NCBI RefSeq assembly: GCF_041080655.1
Contig: NZ_CP163525.1
Location: forward strand, 6,634,001 to 6,698,000
DNA from: Streptomyces sp. CG4
GTDB lineage: Bacteria > Actinomycetota > Actinomycetes > Streptomycetales > Streptomycetaceae
DNA: 64,000 bases
Direction of reading: 5' to 3'
Positions 33,186-41,648 of the stretch are shown here, piece by piece (the first letter of the stretch is position 1; every line of letters starts with the position of its first letter). The translations under genes were made by a program, and so were the position numbers. A model generated the notes under the pieces. The model did not search any database and was not told where the DNA came from. It saw only the letters and a list, made by a program, of their open reading frames with translations.

Positions 33186-34214
33186 TCAGAGCTTGACGAT
33201 CATCTTCCCGATGTTGTCGCCGCGCAGGACCCCGAGGAACGCCTCCAGGTTGTTCTCGATGCCCTCGACGACGGTCTCGCGGTACTTCAGCTCGCCCGAG
33301 GCGACCCACGGCGCGACCTTCTGGACGAACTCCGGCTGCAGGTCGTAGTGGTCGCCGACCAGGAAGCCCTCGATACGGCCCCGGGTCGCGATGAGCCGGG
33401 CGAGGTTCCTCGGTCCCGGCGCGGGCTCGGTGTCGTTGTAGACCGAGATCATGCCGCAGACGGCGATGCGGCCGCCCTGGTTGAGGGAGCCGATGGCCGC
33501 CTCCAGGTGGTCCCCGCCGACGTTGTCGAAGTAGACGTCGATGCCGTCGGGGGCGGCCGCGCGCAGCTGCTCGCTCACCGGGCCGTTCTTGTAGTTGAAC
33601 GCGGCGTCGAAGCCGTACTCCTCGACCAGCAGCTTGACCTTCTCGTCGGAGCCGGCCGAGCCGATGACCCGCGAGGCGCCCAGGAGCTTGGCGAGCTGGC
33701 CGACCTCGCTGCCCACGGCACCCGCGGCGCCGGAGACGAACACGATGTCGCCCTCCTTGAAGGAGGCGGTGCGCAGCAGGCCGGCGTAGGCGGTCAGGCC
33801 GGTCATGCCGAGGACGCCGAGGTACGCCGACAGCGGCACGTCCTGCATCTCGACCTTCACGGCCGGTACGGACGTCGGGCCCACCTTGACGGCGTTCTTC
33901 GCGTCCACGGCCGCGTACTCGCGCCAGCCGAAGAAGTGCAGGATGTGGTCGCCGACCTCGATGCCCTCGGCGTGGGACTCGATCACCTCGCCGACCGCGC
34001 CGCCCTGCATGACCTTGCCCAGTTCGAAGGGGGCGGCGTACGACTTCGCGGCGCTCATCCGGCCGCGCATGTACGGGTCGACGGAGAGGTACTTGTTCCG
34101 TACCAGCACCTGGCCCTCGCCCGGGGTCGGGACTGGGGTCTCGACGAGGGCGAAGTCCTCGGGCTTGGGCCAGCCGACGGGACGGCTGAGCAGGTGCCAC
34201 TCGCGGTTGATCAT
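33186..34214 (-). CDS. NADP-dependent zinc-free oxidoreductase (CurA/leukotriene B4 dehydrogenase type)
   Basis: The 342-residue medium-chain reductase has YLSVDPYMRGRMS, an NADP Rossmann motif SGAAGAVGSEVGQLAKLLG, GFDAAFNYKNG and DVYFDNVGGDHLEAAI. No zinc ligands are present. These enzymes reduce alpha,beta-unsaturated carbonyls with NADPH. It is divergent from a MarR regulator; the 141 bp between them hold a set of short repeats and a candidate MarR site, so regulation by that protein is likely. Confidence 0.92.
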   Translation of the reverse strand: MINREWHLLSRPVGWPKPEDFALVETPVPTPGEGQVLVRNKYLSVDPYMRGRMSAAKSYAAPFELGKVMQGGAVGEVIESHAEGIEVGDHILHFFGWREYAAVDAKNAVKVGPTSVPAVKVEMQDVPLSAYLGVLGMTGLTAYAGLLRTASFKEGDIVFVSGAAGAVGSEVGQLAKLLGASRVIGSAGSDEKVKLLVEEYGFDAAFNYKNGPVSEQLRAAAPDGIDVYFDNVGGDHLEAAIGSLNQGGRIAVCGMISVYNDTEPAPGPRNLARLIATRGRIEGFLVGDHYDLQPEFVQKVAPWVASGELKYRETVVEGIENNLEAFLGVLRGDNIGKMIVKL

Positions 34215-34230
34215 GGCAGCGCCTTTCCTG

Positions 34231-34299
34231 TTGCTTCGGATTGCTTCGGATCGCTTCTTGCTTCGGATCGCTTCAGAACCTGATTACTTCAGAACCTGA
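34231..34299. repeat. cluster of short direct repeats in the oxidoreductase leader
   Basis: TTGCTTCGGA occurs at 34231-34240, 34241-34250 and 34258-34267. CTTCAGAACCTGA occurs at 34271-34283 and 34287-34299 (16-nt period). All lie between the oxidoreductase start (34214) and the MarR start (34356). Confidence 0.85.
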
Positions 34300-34342
34300 A
34301 ACAACCATGCGCTTCAATATTTCATGATGTCAAGTAAGCGGG

Positions 34343-34348
34343 TATCCT
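34343..34348 (+). promoter_or_regulatory. -10 box of a leaderless marR transcript
   Basis: TATCCT ends 7 nt before the ATG at 34356, so transcription should start at or next to the start codon. No ribosome site precedes the ATG. The overlapping CTTCAATATTTCATGATGTC region (34312-34331) is AT-rich and could hold the MarR operator. Confidence 0.55.
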
Positions 34349-34355
34349 GGCGGGT

Positions 34356-34793
34356 ATGGCCACACCACCGAAGACCCACCGCCCCGACGCCCTCACCATG
34401 GAGGTCGTCGAACTCATCGGAGACGTCGTGGCCCGCTTCTACGCGGACTACGAGGAGGCGGCGGGCCAGCACGCGCTCACCGGACCGCAGGCCCGGCTGC
34501 TCAGCCTGCTCTCGGTGGAGCCGCTGCCCATGCGGAAGCTCGCGCAGAAGCTGAAGTGCGAGCCGTCGAACGTCACGGGGATAGTGGACCGCCTGGAGTC
34601 CCGGGGGCTGGTCGAGCGGCGCCCCGACCCGGCGGACCGCCGGGTGAAGGTGGCCGCCGCCACCGAGGAGGGCCTGAGCGTCGCCCGTGACCTGCGCGAA
34701 GGCCTCCATTTCGCCCGCGAACCCCTCGCCGGGCTGTCGGCGGAGGAGCGCGGCTCCCTGCGTGATCTGCTGCGCCGCATGCTGGCCGGCTGA
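34356..34793 (+). CDS. MarR family transcriptional regulator
   Basis: The 145-residue winged-helix protein has the MarR core PMRKLAQKLKCEPSNVTGIVDRLESRGLVERRPDPADRRVKVAAAT, which matches recognition helix plus wing (DPADRR). It has one cysteine (in KLKCEPSN, at the recognition helix), so redox sensing is conceivable. It is divergent from the enone-type oxidoreductase and most likely represses it until an electrophile or related ligand appears. The transcript is probably leaderless. Confidence 0.93.
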   Translation: MATPPKTHRPDALTMEVVELIGDVVARFYADYEEAAGQHALTGPQARLLSLLSVEPLPMRKLAQKLKCEPSNVTGIVDRLESRGLVERRPDPADRRVKVAAATEEGLSVARDLREGLHFAREPLAGLSAEERGSLRDLLRRMLAG

Positions 34794-34800
34794 GGGTCGG

Positions 34801-34806
34801 TAAAGT
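34801..34806 (+). promoter_or_regulatory. -10 box of a leaderless transcript for the EI24 gene
   Basis: TAAAGT ends 7 nt before ATG 34814. There is no Shine-Dalgarno sequence in between. It lies just after the marR stop (34793), so the downstream gene has its own promoter. Confidence 0.55.
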
Positions 34807-34813
34807 TTTCCCC

Positions 34814-35605
34814 ATGCGCGATCTTGGGGTGGGATTCCGTTGTCTGCTGGAGGGCCAGCGCTGGATGGCCCGGCACGGCCGGCAGTACGGCTTCGGGCTG
34901 CTGCCCGGACTGATCACCCTCGTCCTCTACGCGGCGGCGCTGGTCTCGCTCGCCGTGTGGGGCGAGGACGCGGTCACCTGGGCGACGCCGTTCGCCGACA
35001 GCTGGTCCAGCCCCTGGCAGGGCCTGTTCCGCGGGTTCCTCACGGCCGTCCTGTTCGCCCTGGGCCTGCTGCTGTCCGTGCTGACCTTCACGGCGGTCAC
35101 GCTGCTGGTCGGCCAGCCCTTCTACGAGAACCTGTCGGAGAAGGTCGACGCCGACGTCTCGCCGGACGGCACCGCCCCGCAGTCCTCGTCGCCGCTCTGG
35201 CGCGAGCTGTGGATCTCGGCCCGGGACAGCCTGCGCGTGCTGGTGCGGGCCACGCTGTGGGGCGTCCTGCTCTTCGCCCTCGGCTTCCTTCCCTTCGTCG
35301 GCCAGACCTTCGTCCCCGTGCTCGGCTTCTTCGTCACCGGCTTCTTCCTCGCCGAGGAACTGACCGCCGTCGCCCTCCAGCGCCGCGGTGTCGCACTCCG
35401 CCCCCGCCTCACCCTCCTCCGCTCCCGCAAGCCCCTGATCTGGGGCTTCGGCACACCTCTCGCCCTGGCCTTCCTGATCCCGTTCGTCGCGGTGTTCCTG
35501 ATGCCGGGCGCGGTCGCAGGCGCGACACTGCTGACGCGCGAGCTGCTGGGGGAGGGCGCCGGGGACGACTCGGCGCCCGACCTCGCCTGCACCGCGCCGG
35601 AGTAG
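34814..35605 (+). CDS. EI24/CysZ-like integral membrane protein
   Basis: The 263-residue protein has about five hydrophobic segments (GFGLLPGLITLVLYAAALVSLAVW, FLTAVLFALGLLLSVLTFTAVTLLVG, LWGVLLFALGFLPFVGQTFVPVLGFFVTGFFLAEE, PLALAFLIPFVAVFLMPG). The EI24-domain pattern QPFYENLSEKV follows the second segment. CysZ members import sulfate, but most actinobacterial EI24 proteins are uncharacterised. Its leaderless-type promoter lies right behind marR. Confidence 0.85.
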   Translation: MRDLGVGFRCLLEGQRWMARHGRQYGFGLLPGLITLVLYAAALVSLAVWGEDAVTWATPFADSWSSPWQGLFRGFLTAVLFALGLLLSVLTFTAVTLLVGQPFYENLSEKVDADVSPDGTAPQSSSPLWRELWISARDSLRVLVRATLWGVLLFALGFLPFVGQTFVPVLGFFVTGFFLAEELTAVALQRRGVALRPRLTLLRSRKPLIWGFGTPLALAFLIPFVAVFLMPGAVAGATLLTRELLGEGAGDDSAPDLACTAPE

Positions 35606-35675
35606 CGACGCCGGGGCGCCCACCCGCCGGGGCGGCTCAGACACGTTGCCCGCCGTGACGGCATCGAGGCCGTGA

Positions 35676-36122
35676 GCGTGGCCCACCGATGGTGAACTGC
35701 CGTACTCCGAGGGCGTGTTCATCGGTTACCGTGCCTGGGAGCGGGCCGGCCGCACCCCCGCGTACCCGTTCGGTCATGGCCTCGGCTACGCCGACTGGAC
35801 CTACGAGTCCCTGGAGGCCGACGGCACCACGGCGCGGATCCTGCTCCGCAACACCGGCGCGCGGCCGGGCCGCGAGGTCGTCCAGGTCTACGTCGCCCCG
35901 GCCGAGCCCGACCCCGAGCGCCCGGCCCGGCTGCTGGCCGGCTTCGCCTCCGCCGAGGCCGCGCCCGGCGAGAGCGTCGAGGTGACCGTCGCCCTGCCGC
36001 GCCGCGCCTTCGAGATCTGGGACGAGAAGGCGAAGGCGTGGGCAGTTGTGAAGGGTTCGTACGAGATCGCCGCCGGACGCTCGATCGCGGACCGCAGGCT
36101 CACCGCGCCTATTAACGTCTGA
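35676..36122 (+). pseudogene. C-terminal remnant of a GH3 beta-glucosidase
   Basis: The frame opens after a TGA at 35673 with AWPTDGELPYSEGVFIGYRAWERAGRTPAYPFGHGLGY, which corresponds to the end of the GH3 second domain. The fibronectin III-like domain follows (LRNTGARPGREVVQVYVAP, then LLAGFASAEAAPGESVEV) to the natural C-terminus RLTAPINV. About 600 upstream residues with the active site are missing; the preceding EI24 gene is intact and unrelated. A GTG at 35715 could start a 135-residue piece, but there is no reason to expect function. Its terminator (36146-36181) is preserved. Confidence 0.85.
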
Positions 36123-36145
36123 TCCGGGACAAGTCCCCCACGAGC

Positions 36146-36181
36146 AGCCCCGGTCCGGGACCTGACCCCTGGACCGGGGCT
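36146..36181 (+). terminator. hairpin terminator behind the GH3 remnant
   Basis: AGCCCCGGTCC (36146-36156) pairs perfectly with GGACCGGGGCT (36171-36181), loop 14 nt. Confidence 0.75.
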
Positions 36182-36255
36182 CATGGCCGCCCAGCAGGTA
36201 TGGCAGACTCCCGGCCCGCGAGTACCGGAGAGACCGGGTACGGGGGAGAGACTGC

Positions 36256-37228
36256 GTGTATCCAGGCCAGCCGCAACAGCCGGGTCCCTACGGGCCACCG
36301 CAGCCAGGGCAGCCAGGTCCTTACGGGCCGCAACAGCCGGGTCCTTACGGGGCCCAGCAGCCGCCCGTGGGACCGTACGGGCAGCAGCCGCAGCCGTATG
36401 CTCCGCAGCAGCCCTACGCCCCTCAGCAGCCGTATCCGCAACAGCAACCGTATCCGCCGCAGGGGTACCCCCAGCAGCCGTACGCGCCTCAACAGCCTTA
36501 TCCTCCGCAGCAGTCCGCGCCGCCGCCCGCCCAGCACGTCGGCGAGGGCAGGATGCGGCTGGATCCCAACCTCACGCCGGACCAGCGCGATCTGGTGCTG
36601 AGGATCCAGGCCAAGTCCAAGCCCATGGCCTACGGCATGGTCCTCGGCATCCCGCTCACCTTCGGCGGCGTCCACTACGGCCTCACGCAGAAGCCCCTCG
36701 GATTCGTCGCGGCACTCGCCGGACTGGGCCTGCTGGCCTTCGGCGTCTTCTCGCTGCTGCAGATGCGGGGCCTCAAGAAGCAGCTGCGGCTCATCACGGC
36801 GGACGCCTGGCGCTCCCCGGCCGGGCGCCCGCAAGGCCGCCACGCAGGCCGCCTATCTCAACGGCGTGCTGGTCCTGCTGTCCCTCGCCGCCACCGGCTA
36901 TCTGCTCTACAAGGGCGCCGGCTGGGGCGCGTACGGCAACTCCTTCGGCTTCGGTGCGCTGATGACCGCCGCGGCCTTGCCCTTCGGGATGGCGCTGGCC
37001 GCCGCGACCACCATTCCGCAGCTGCTCCAGGTGATTCCGGCCGGCGCGAAGGTCGGGCGGAGTCTGTACTCGATCATCTTCGTGCTGGCCACGACCGTGA
37101 CCGGCGAGGGCATCAAGGGCCACGCCGTCGGACCGGTCGTGGGCGGAGTCGTGACCCTGCTGATCTGCGGCGGCGCGATGTCCTTGCTGGGCAGGGCGGC
37201 CAAACGGATGCGCGGCGAGACCGTCTAA
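36256..37228 (+). pseudogene. Pro/Gln/Tyr-rich membrane protein, frameshifted
   Basis: A GTG start (GGGGGAGAG upstream) opens a tail of about 90 residues built from QQPYAP/QQPGPYG-type repeats. RMRLDPNLTPDQRDLVLRIQ and two membrane helices follow. At a CCCC run (36815-36818) the frame must shift to continue as PGARKAATQAAYLNGVLVLLSLAATGYLLY. That frame holds three more hydrophobic segments to the stop at 37228. Removing one C restores a single protein of about 323 residues. No family is recognised. Without a frameshift the first frame runs on, antisense to the next gene, with no membrane segments. A sequencing or assembly error in the homopolymer is an alternative to true mutation. Confidence 0.7.
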
Positions 37229-38199
37229 CGGACCCCGAACCCGTACACCGTCTCCGAGCGGAAGACCTGACCCGGCCTCAGCTCCGTCCCGGGGAAGTCC
37301 GGCCGGTTCGGGGAATCCGGGAAGTGCTGGGTCTCCAGGGCGACGCCGTCGCCGGGGGCGAAGGGTTCCTGCAGGTGGTCGGCGGTGTACAGCTGGAGGC
37401 CCGGTTCGGTCGTCGCGATCGTCAGGGTGCGGCCGGAGGCCGGGTCGTGCAGCTCGGCGGCCTGCTGCGGGGTGGCGGTCACGCCCTTGTCCAGGACGAA
37501 GTTGTGGTCGTAGGCCGCACCGATCTTGCGGGAGGTGCGGAAGTCGAAGCGGGAGCCGCTCACGTCCTCCAGTACGCCCGTCGGCATCAGGTCCGCGTCG
37601 ACCGGGGTGAAACGGGAGGCGGCGAGCCGCAGTTCGTGCCCGCCCGCATGGCCCGAGCCGGCCAGGTTGAAGTAGCTGTGGTTGGTGAGGTTGAGCACCG
37701 TCGGCGCGTCCGTGACCGCCTCGTAGGCGATCCGCAGCGCGCCGGACGGGTCCAGCGAGTACGTCGCCGACACCTCGACCCGGCCCGGGAAGCCCTCCTC
37801 CCCGTGCGGGCTCACCCGGTGCAGCCGCACCCCGTGCTGCCCGGCGGGCCGGGCCGCCCACACCCGCTTGTCGAAACCGCGCCCGCCGCCGTGCAGGGAG
37901 TGCGGGCCGCTGTTCGGCTCCAGGGCGTAGACCGCGCCGTCCAGCGGGAAGCGGGCGTGCGCGATCCGGTTGGCGTACCGGCCGACCAGGGCGCCGAAGT
38001 ACGGCTCCGGGTGTGCGAGATAGCCGTCCAGGCCGGCGAAGCCCAGCACCACCTCGGCCGTCCGGCCCTCCCGGTCCGGCACCCGCACCGACCGCACGAT
38101 CCCGCCGTACGTCAGCACCTCCACCCGCGTCCCGGCGCGTTCCAGCGTCCAGCGATGGACCTCGGTGCCGTCGGAAAGTGTGCCGAAAAGTTCGCTCAT
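37225..38199 (-). CDS. galM: cytosolic aldose 1-epimerase
   Basis: The 324-residue GalM-family protein has no signal peptide. Motifs are YFGALVGRYANRIAHARF, PHSLHGGGRGFDKRVW, VLNLTNHSYFNLAG, AAYDHNFVLDKG and the catalytic glutamate in VALETQHFPDSPNRP. It is parallel in sequence to the exported enzyme at 21424-22575, giving the strain one epimerase on each side of the membrane. It starts at ATG 38199 and overlaps the convergent membrane-protein gene by 4 bp. Confidence 0.93.
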   Translation of the reverse strand: MSELFGTLSDGTEVHRWTLERAGTRVEVLTYGGIVRSVRVPDREGRTAEVVLGFAGLDGYLAHPEPYFGALVGRYANRIAHARFPLDGAVYALEPNSGPHSLHGGGRGFDKRVWAARPAGQHGVRLHRVSPHGEEGFPGRVEVSATYSLDPSGALRIAYEAVTDAPTVLNLTNHSYFNLAGSGHAGGHELRLAASRFTPVDADLMPTGVLEDVSGSRFDFRTSRKIGAAYDHNFVLDKGVTATPQQAAELHDPASGRTLTIATTEPGLQLYTADHLQEPFAPGDGVALETQHFPDSPNRPDFPGTELRPGQVFRSETVYGFGVR

Positions 38200-38225
38200 G
38201 TGTAAAACAGTAGGTGATCGGTGTC

Positions 38226-39122
38226 CTACGCAGCCGGATTGGTCGCGGTGATCGTCCGGTACGCGATGGCTGCGAGCCGGGCCTGGCCGTCCTTGCTGGG
38301 ATGGAACCAGTCCCAGTGGCTCAGCTGGTCCGCACCGAAGCGGTAGTCGTAGACCGCGCCCCCGTCGAAACGGCAGCGGCGGTCCTTGGCGCAGACCGCC
38401 TTCAGCACCTTGTTGTACTCCACCACCCGCTGCTGGACCTGGTCCCGGCGCAGCACGGCCGCGCCGGTCAGGTCGTCCGCGTCGGACAGCATCGACGGGC
38501 AGATGCCGAGCTTCCACACCTGCTTGCCCAGCGGATTGGTCCGCCCCTCGGACCACAGCCGCTTCAGGTTCGGCACGCTCGCCACGTACACCTGCGCCTT
38601 CGGCCGGGCCGTACGCAGCGTACGCAGTGCCTCCTCGAAGTCCGCCCGGAACTCGCTCACCGAGGTCATCGCCCGCGCCGAGGACCGGCAGGCGTCGTTC
38701 GCGCCCACCATCACCGTCACCAACTCGGGGTCGCGCGCCGCAGCCTGGGACATCTGCTCCGGCAGGTCCGCCACCCGGGCGCCGGTCTCCGCGTAGTTCC
38801 AGCTGCGCTCCGCCGCGCCCGCGACCCCGAGCAGCCGCACCGCCAGGCTGTCGACCTTCGCGTCGCTGCCCGTCGCCCACGACACCTCGGGGCAGTCCGA
38901 CAGCACCGTGCACGCGTCGAAGCCGCGGGTGATGGAGTCGCCGACGGCGGCGATCGAGGCCGGGCTGCGGTTCCACAGGGGCGCGGGTCTGGAGGCACGA
39001 TCCTTGGCGCCCTTGGGCGCGGGTGAATTCCCGCCCCCGGCGTCGCAGCCGGCCACGCCCAGCACGGCGGCGGCCGTCACGACGCCGAGAGCGGCCCGCC
39101 CACGGCTGCTTCGCTTCCGCAT
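38226..39122 (-). CDS. SGNH/GDSL hydrolase, secreted lipoprotein
   Basis: The 298-residue protein has a lipoprotein signal (GVVTAAAVLGVAGCDAGG). The SGNH blocks are all visible: GDSITRG (nucleophile serine), an early glycine region, GANDAC (Asn) and WDWFHPSKDG (Asp/His). Six or more cysteines in the mature domain (ACTV, DCPE, ACRSS, GICPS, VCAKDRRCRF) suggest disulfide bonds, as in Streptomyces secreted lipases. ATG 39122 is chosen because AGCAGGGG lies just upstream and the signal starts there. Confidence 0.92.
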   Translation of the reverse strand: MRKRSSRGRAALGVVTAAAVLGVAGCDAGGGNSPAPKGAKDRASRPAPLWNRSPASIAAVGDSITRGFDACTVLSDCPEVSWATGSDAKVDSLAVRLLGVAGAAERSWNYAETGARVADLPEQMSQAAARDPELVTVMVGANDACRSSARAMTSVSEFRADFEEALRTLRTARPKAQVYVASVPNLKRLWSEGRTNPLGKQVWKLGICPSMLSDADDLTGAAVLRRDQVQQRVVEYNKVLKAVCAKDRRCRFDGGAVYDYRFGADQLSHWDWFHPSKDGQARLAAIAYRTITATNPAA

Positions 39123-39387
39123 CCCCTGCTGATCCCCTCGTCGTCGAATCCGGTGTTCCGGGTGCTTCCTCCCATAACAACGTGCGAGAGTTCCCGACCG
39201 GCCGCCTTGGAACGGACCACCCCCGTACAAGCGTCCCCCTGGGTGAATGGCGAAGGTTTCCTGGCAGCGGGACGGACGGTACGTCACACTCCTTGCACCG
39301 CCGCAGGGTAGCCTCGCCATCAACGCGGCCGTCGCGCCACAGCCGCCAGCCAGTCCGCAAGATGTCCCGCTCTGCCCGGAGGTTCCG

Positions 39388-39882
39388 GTGACGACACGTG
39401 GAGTTCTGTACGTGCACTCCGCGCCGCGCGCGCTGTGCCCGCACGTCGAGTGGGCCGTCGCCGGGGTGCTCGGCACGCGCGTCAGCCTCGACTGGATCCG
39501 GCAGCCCGCGGCCCCCGGCACCTGGCGCTCGGAGTTCTCCTGGCAGGGCCAGGTCGGTACGGCCTCCAAGCTGGCCTCCGCGCTGCGCGGTTGGCATCTC
39601 CTGCGCTTCGAGGTCACCGCCGAGCCCTGCCCGACCGCCGAGGGCGAGCGCTACAGCTGCACCCCCGACCTCGGCATCTTCCACGCCGTCACCGGCATCC
39701 ACGGCGACATCCTCATCCCCGAGGACCGCCTCCGCGCGGCGCTCACGCGGTCCCAGCGGGACGAGACCGACCTGGAAGCGGAGATCGCCAAGCTCCTGGG
39801 CAAGCCGTGGGACGACGAGTTGGAGCCGTTCAGATACGCGGGCGAGGGCGCACCGGTCCGCTGGCTGCACCAGGTGGTGTGA
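39388..39882 (+). CDS. DUF3145 family protein
   Basis: The 164-residue protein begins at GTG 39388 with CGGAGG 5 nt upstream; this gives the usual family length, whereas the in-frame ATG at 39247 adds an unrelated 47 residues. Recognisable family sequence includes TTRGVLYVHSAPRALCPHVEWAVAGVLG and GWHLLRFEVTAEP. DUF3145 is conserved across actinobacteria next to the fatty acid synthase cluster and has no established function. It converges on fabF, with a strong terminator between. Confidence 0.9.
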   Translation: MTTRGVLYVHSAPRALCPHVEWAVAGVLGTRVSLDWIRQPAAPGTWRSEFSWQGQVGTASKLASALRGWHLLRFEVTAEPCPTAEGERYSCTPDLGIFHAVTGIHGDILIPEDRLRAALTRSQRDETDLEAEIAKLLGKPWDDELEPFRYAGEGAPVRWLHQVV

Positions 39883-39922
39883 GCTTCCGCAGCCGGGAAT
39901 CTCGCGTATCCGGGTATGAGAA

Positions 39923-39952
39923 GAGGGCCCCCGCCGGTCGGCAGGGGCCCTC
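39923..39952. terminator. bidirectional terminator between DUF3145 and fabF
   Basis: GAGGGCCCC (39923-39931) pairs with GGGGCCCTC (39944-39952); an inner GCC/GGC extends the stem. It serves both convergent genes. Confidence 0.85.
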
Positions 39953-39962
39953 ATGCACGTTC

Positions 39963-41234
39963 TCAGACGGTCCTGAACGCCAGGACGACGTTGTGCCCGC
40001 CGAAGCCGAACGAGTCGTTCAGCGCGGCGATACGGCCCTCGACGGGCAGCTTGCGGGCCTCGCCCCGGACGACGTCGGCGGCGGCCTCCGCCTCGGGGTC
40101 GAGGTTCTCGACGTTGATGGTCGGCGGCGCCACCCGGTTGTACAGCGCGAGCACCGTCGCGACCGACTCCACACCGCCGGCGCCACCGAGCAGATGACCG
40201 GTCATCGACTTGGTCGCGGAGACCGCCATGTGGTCCGCGTCGTCGCCGAAGACCTTCCGCAGCGCCTTCAGCTCGGCGATGTCACCGGCCGGCGTCGAGG
40301 TGGCGTGCGCGTTGACGTGCACGATCTCGGCCGGGTCCAGGTCGGTGCTGTCCAGCAGGTTCTGCAGCGCGTGCGAGATGCCGCGGCCCTCGGGCTCCGG
40401 CTGCACGATGTCGTGGCTGTCGGCGGAGACGCCCTGTCCGACGGCCTCGGCGTACACCCGGGCACCGCGCTTGGCCGCGTGCTCGGCGGACTCCAGGACG
40501 ATCACGCCCGCGCCCTCGCCGAGGACGAAGCCGTCGCGGTCGACGTCGTAGGGACGCGAGGCACCCTGCGGGTTCTCGTTGTTCTTGGACATCGCCATCA
40601 TGTTGCCGAACGCGGCGATCGGCAGCGGGTGGATGGCGGCCTCCGTACCGCCGGCGACGACGACGTCGGCGCGGCCGGTGCGGATCATCTCGATGGCGTA
40701 GCCGATGGCCTCGGCGCCCGAGGCGCACGCGGAGACCGGCGTGTGCACGCCCGCGCGGGCGCCCACGAGCAGGCCCACGTTGGCCGAGGGGCCGTTCGGC
40801 ATCAGCATGGGGACGGTGTGCGGGGAGACGCGGCGGACGCCCTTCTCCTTGAGCACGTCGTACTGGTCGAGCAGAGTCGTCACGCCGCCGATGCCGGAGG
40901 CGATGACGGCGCCGAGCCGGTCCGGGTCGATGCTGGCGTCCTCGCCGGCCTTGTCGGTGAAGCCCGCGTCCTTCCAGGCCTCCTGAGCGGCGATCAGCGC
41001 GAACTGCGCCGAACGGTCCAGCCTGCGCGCCTGCGGCCGCGGGATGACCTCGGTGGGCTCCACGGCGATGGGGGCCGCGATCTTGACGGCCTGCTCGGCC
41101 GCCCAGTCCTGCTCCAGAGGCTTGACACCGGACTTGCCGGCGACAAGAGCCTCCCAGGTCGAGGCTGCGTCGCCACCCAGCGGTGTGGTTGCGCCGATAC
41201 CGGTGACGACCACGGTGCGATTGGTCGGGCTCAC
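39963..41234 (-). CDS. fabF: 3-oxoacyl-ACP synthase II (FabF)
   Basis: The 423-residue elongating condensing enzyme has the full Cys-His-His triad: Cys170 (VSACASG), His310 (NAHATSTP) and His347 (TGHLLGGAGG). It extends acyl-ACP with malonyl-ACP in cytosolic type II fatty acid synthesis. GTG start at 41234. It is last in the fabD-fabH-acpP-fabF operon, 90 bp behind acpP with a small hairpin between. The organism's branched-chain fatty acids come from FabH starter selection, with FabF doing later rounds. Confidence 0.97.
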   Translation of the reverse strand: MSPTNRTVVVTGIGATTPLGGDAASTWEALVAGKSGVKPLEQDWAAEQAVKIAAPIAVEPTEVIPRPQARRLDRSAQFALIAAQEAWKDAGFTDKAGEDASIDPDRLGAVIASGIGGVTTLLDQYDVLKEKGVRRVSPHTVPMLMPNGPSANVGLLVGARAGVHTPVSACASGAEAIGYAIEMIRTGRADVVVAGGTEAAIHPLPIAAFGNMMAMSKNNENPQGASRPYDVDRDGFVLGEGAGVIVLESAEHAAKRGARVYAEAVGQGVSADSHDIVQPEPEGRGISHALQNLLDSTDLDPAEIVHVNAHATSTPAGDIAELKALRKVFGDDADHMAVSATKSMTGHLLGGAGGVESVATVLALYNRVAPPTINVENLDPEAEAAADVVRGEARKLPVEGRIAALNDSFGFGGHNVVLAFRTV

Positions 41235-41270
41235 GGGAATTCTTTCTCCAACGGATACGGGATTCTACGG

Positions 41271-41288
41271 CGCCACCGCCGGGTGGCG
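41271..41288 (-). promoter_or_regulatory. small hairpin between acpP and fabF
   Basis: CGCCACC (41271-41277) pairs with GGTGGCG (41282-41288), loop of 4 nt. It could be an RNA stabiliser or partial terminator that keeps carrier protein levels above FabF. Confidence 0.45.
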
Positions 41289-41324
41289 GGGCCTTGCAGC
41301 CTGGTACCTAAGGGTGGCTCAGGA

Positions 41325-41570
41325 CTACTGGTGGTCGAGGATGTACTTGGTCGCGTCGCCCACGGTCTTGAGGTTCTTGACGTCCTCGTCCGGGATCTTC
41401 ACGTCGAAGCGCTCCTCGGCGGCGACGACGACCTCGACCATGGACAGCGAGTCGACGTCCAGGTCGTCGGTGAAGGACTTGTCCAACTGGACGTCCTCAA
41501 CCGGGATGCCAGCGATCTCGTTAACGATCTCGGCGAGACCCTTGACGATCTCTTCCTGAGTGGCGGCCAT
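41325..41570 (-). CDS. acpP: acyl carrier protein AcpP
   Basis: The 81-residue acidic four-helix protein carries the phosphopantetheine serine at Ser41 in DVDSLSMVEVV. AGGAG lies upstream of ATG 41570. It carries growing acyl chains for FabD, FabH and FabF encoded on either side. An N-terminal MAATQEEIVKGLAEIVNEIAG is typical of the primary-metabolism carrier rather than a polyketide one. Confidence 0.97.
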   Translation of the reverse strand: MAATQEEIVKGLAEIVNEIAGIPVEDVQLDKSFTDDLDVDSLSMVEVVVAAEERFDVKIPDEDVKNLKTVGDATKYILDHQ

Positions 41571-41648
41571 GTTGGCGCTCCTTCTTCATGTTCAGACGGT
41601 TTGTGGCAATTGCTGCCGTGCCCGATCGCACGATCCGGCACGGAGTGC

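Noticed and set aside
36800..36830. Programmed ribosomal frameshift in the Pro/Gln-rich membrane protein
   Set aside because: No slippery heptamer plus downstream structure is evident; an indel in a C-run is simpler.
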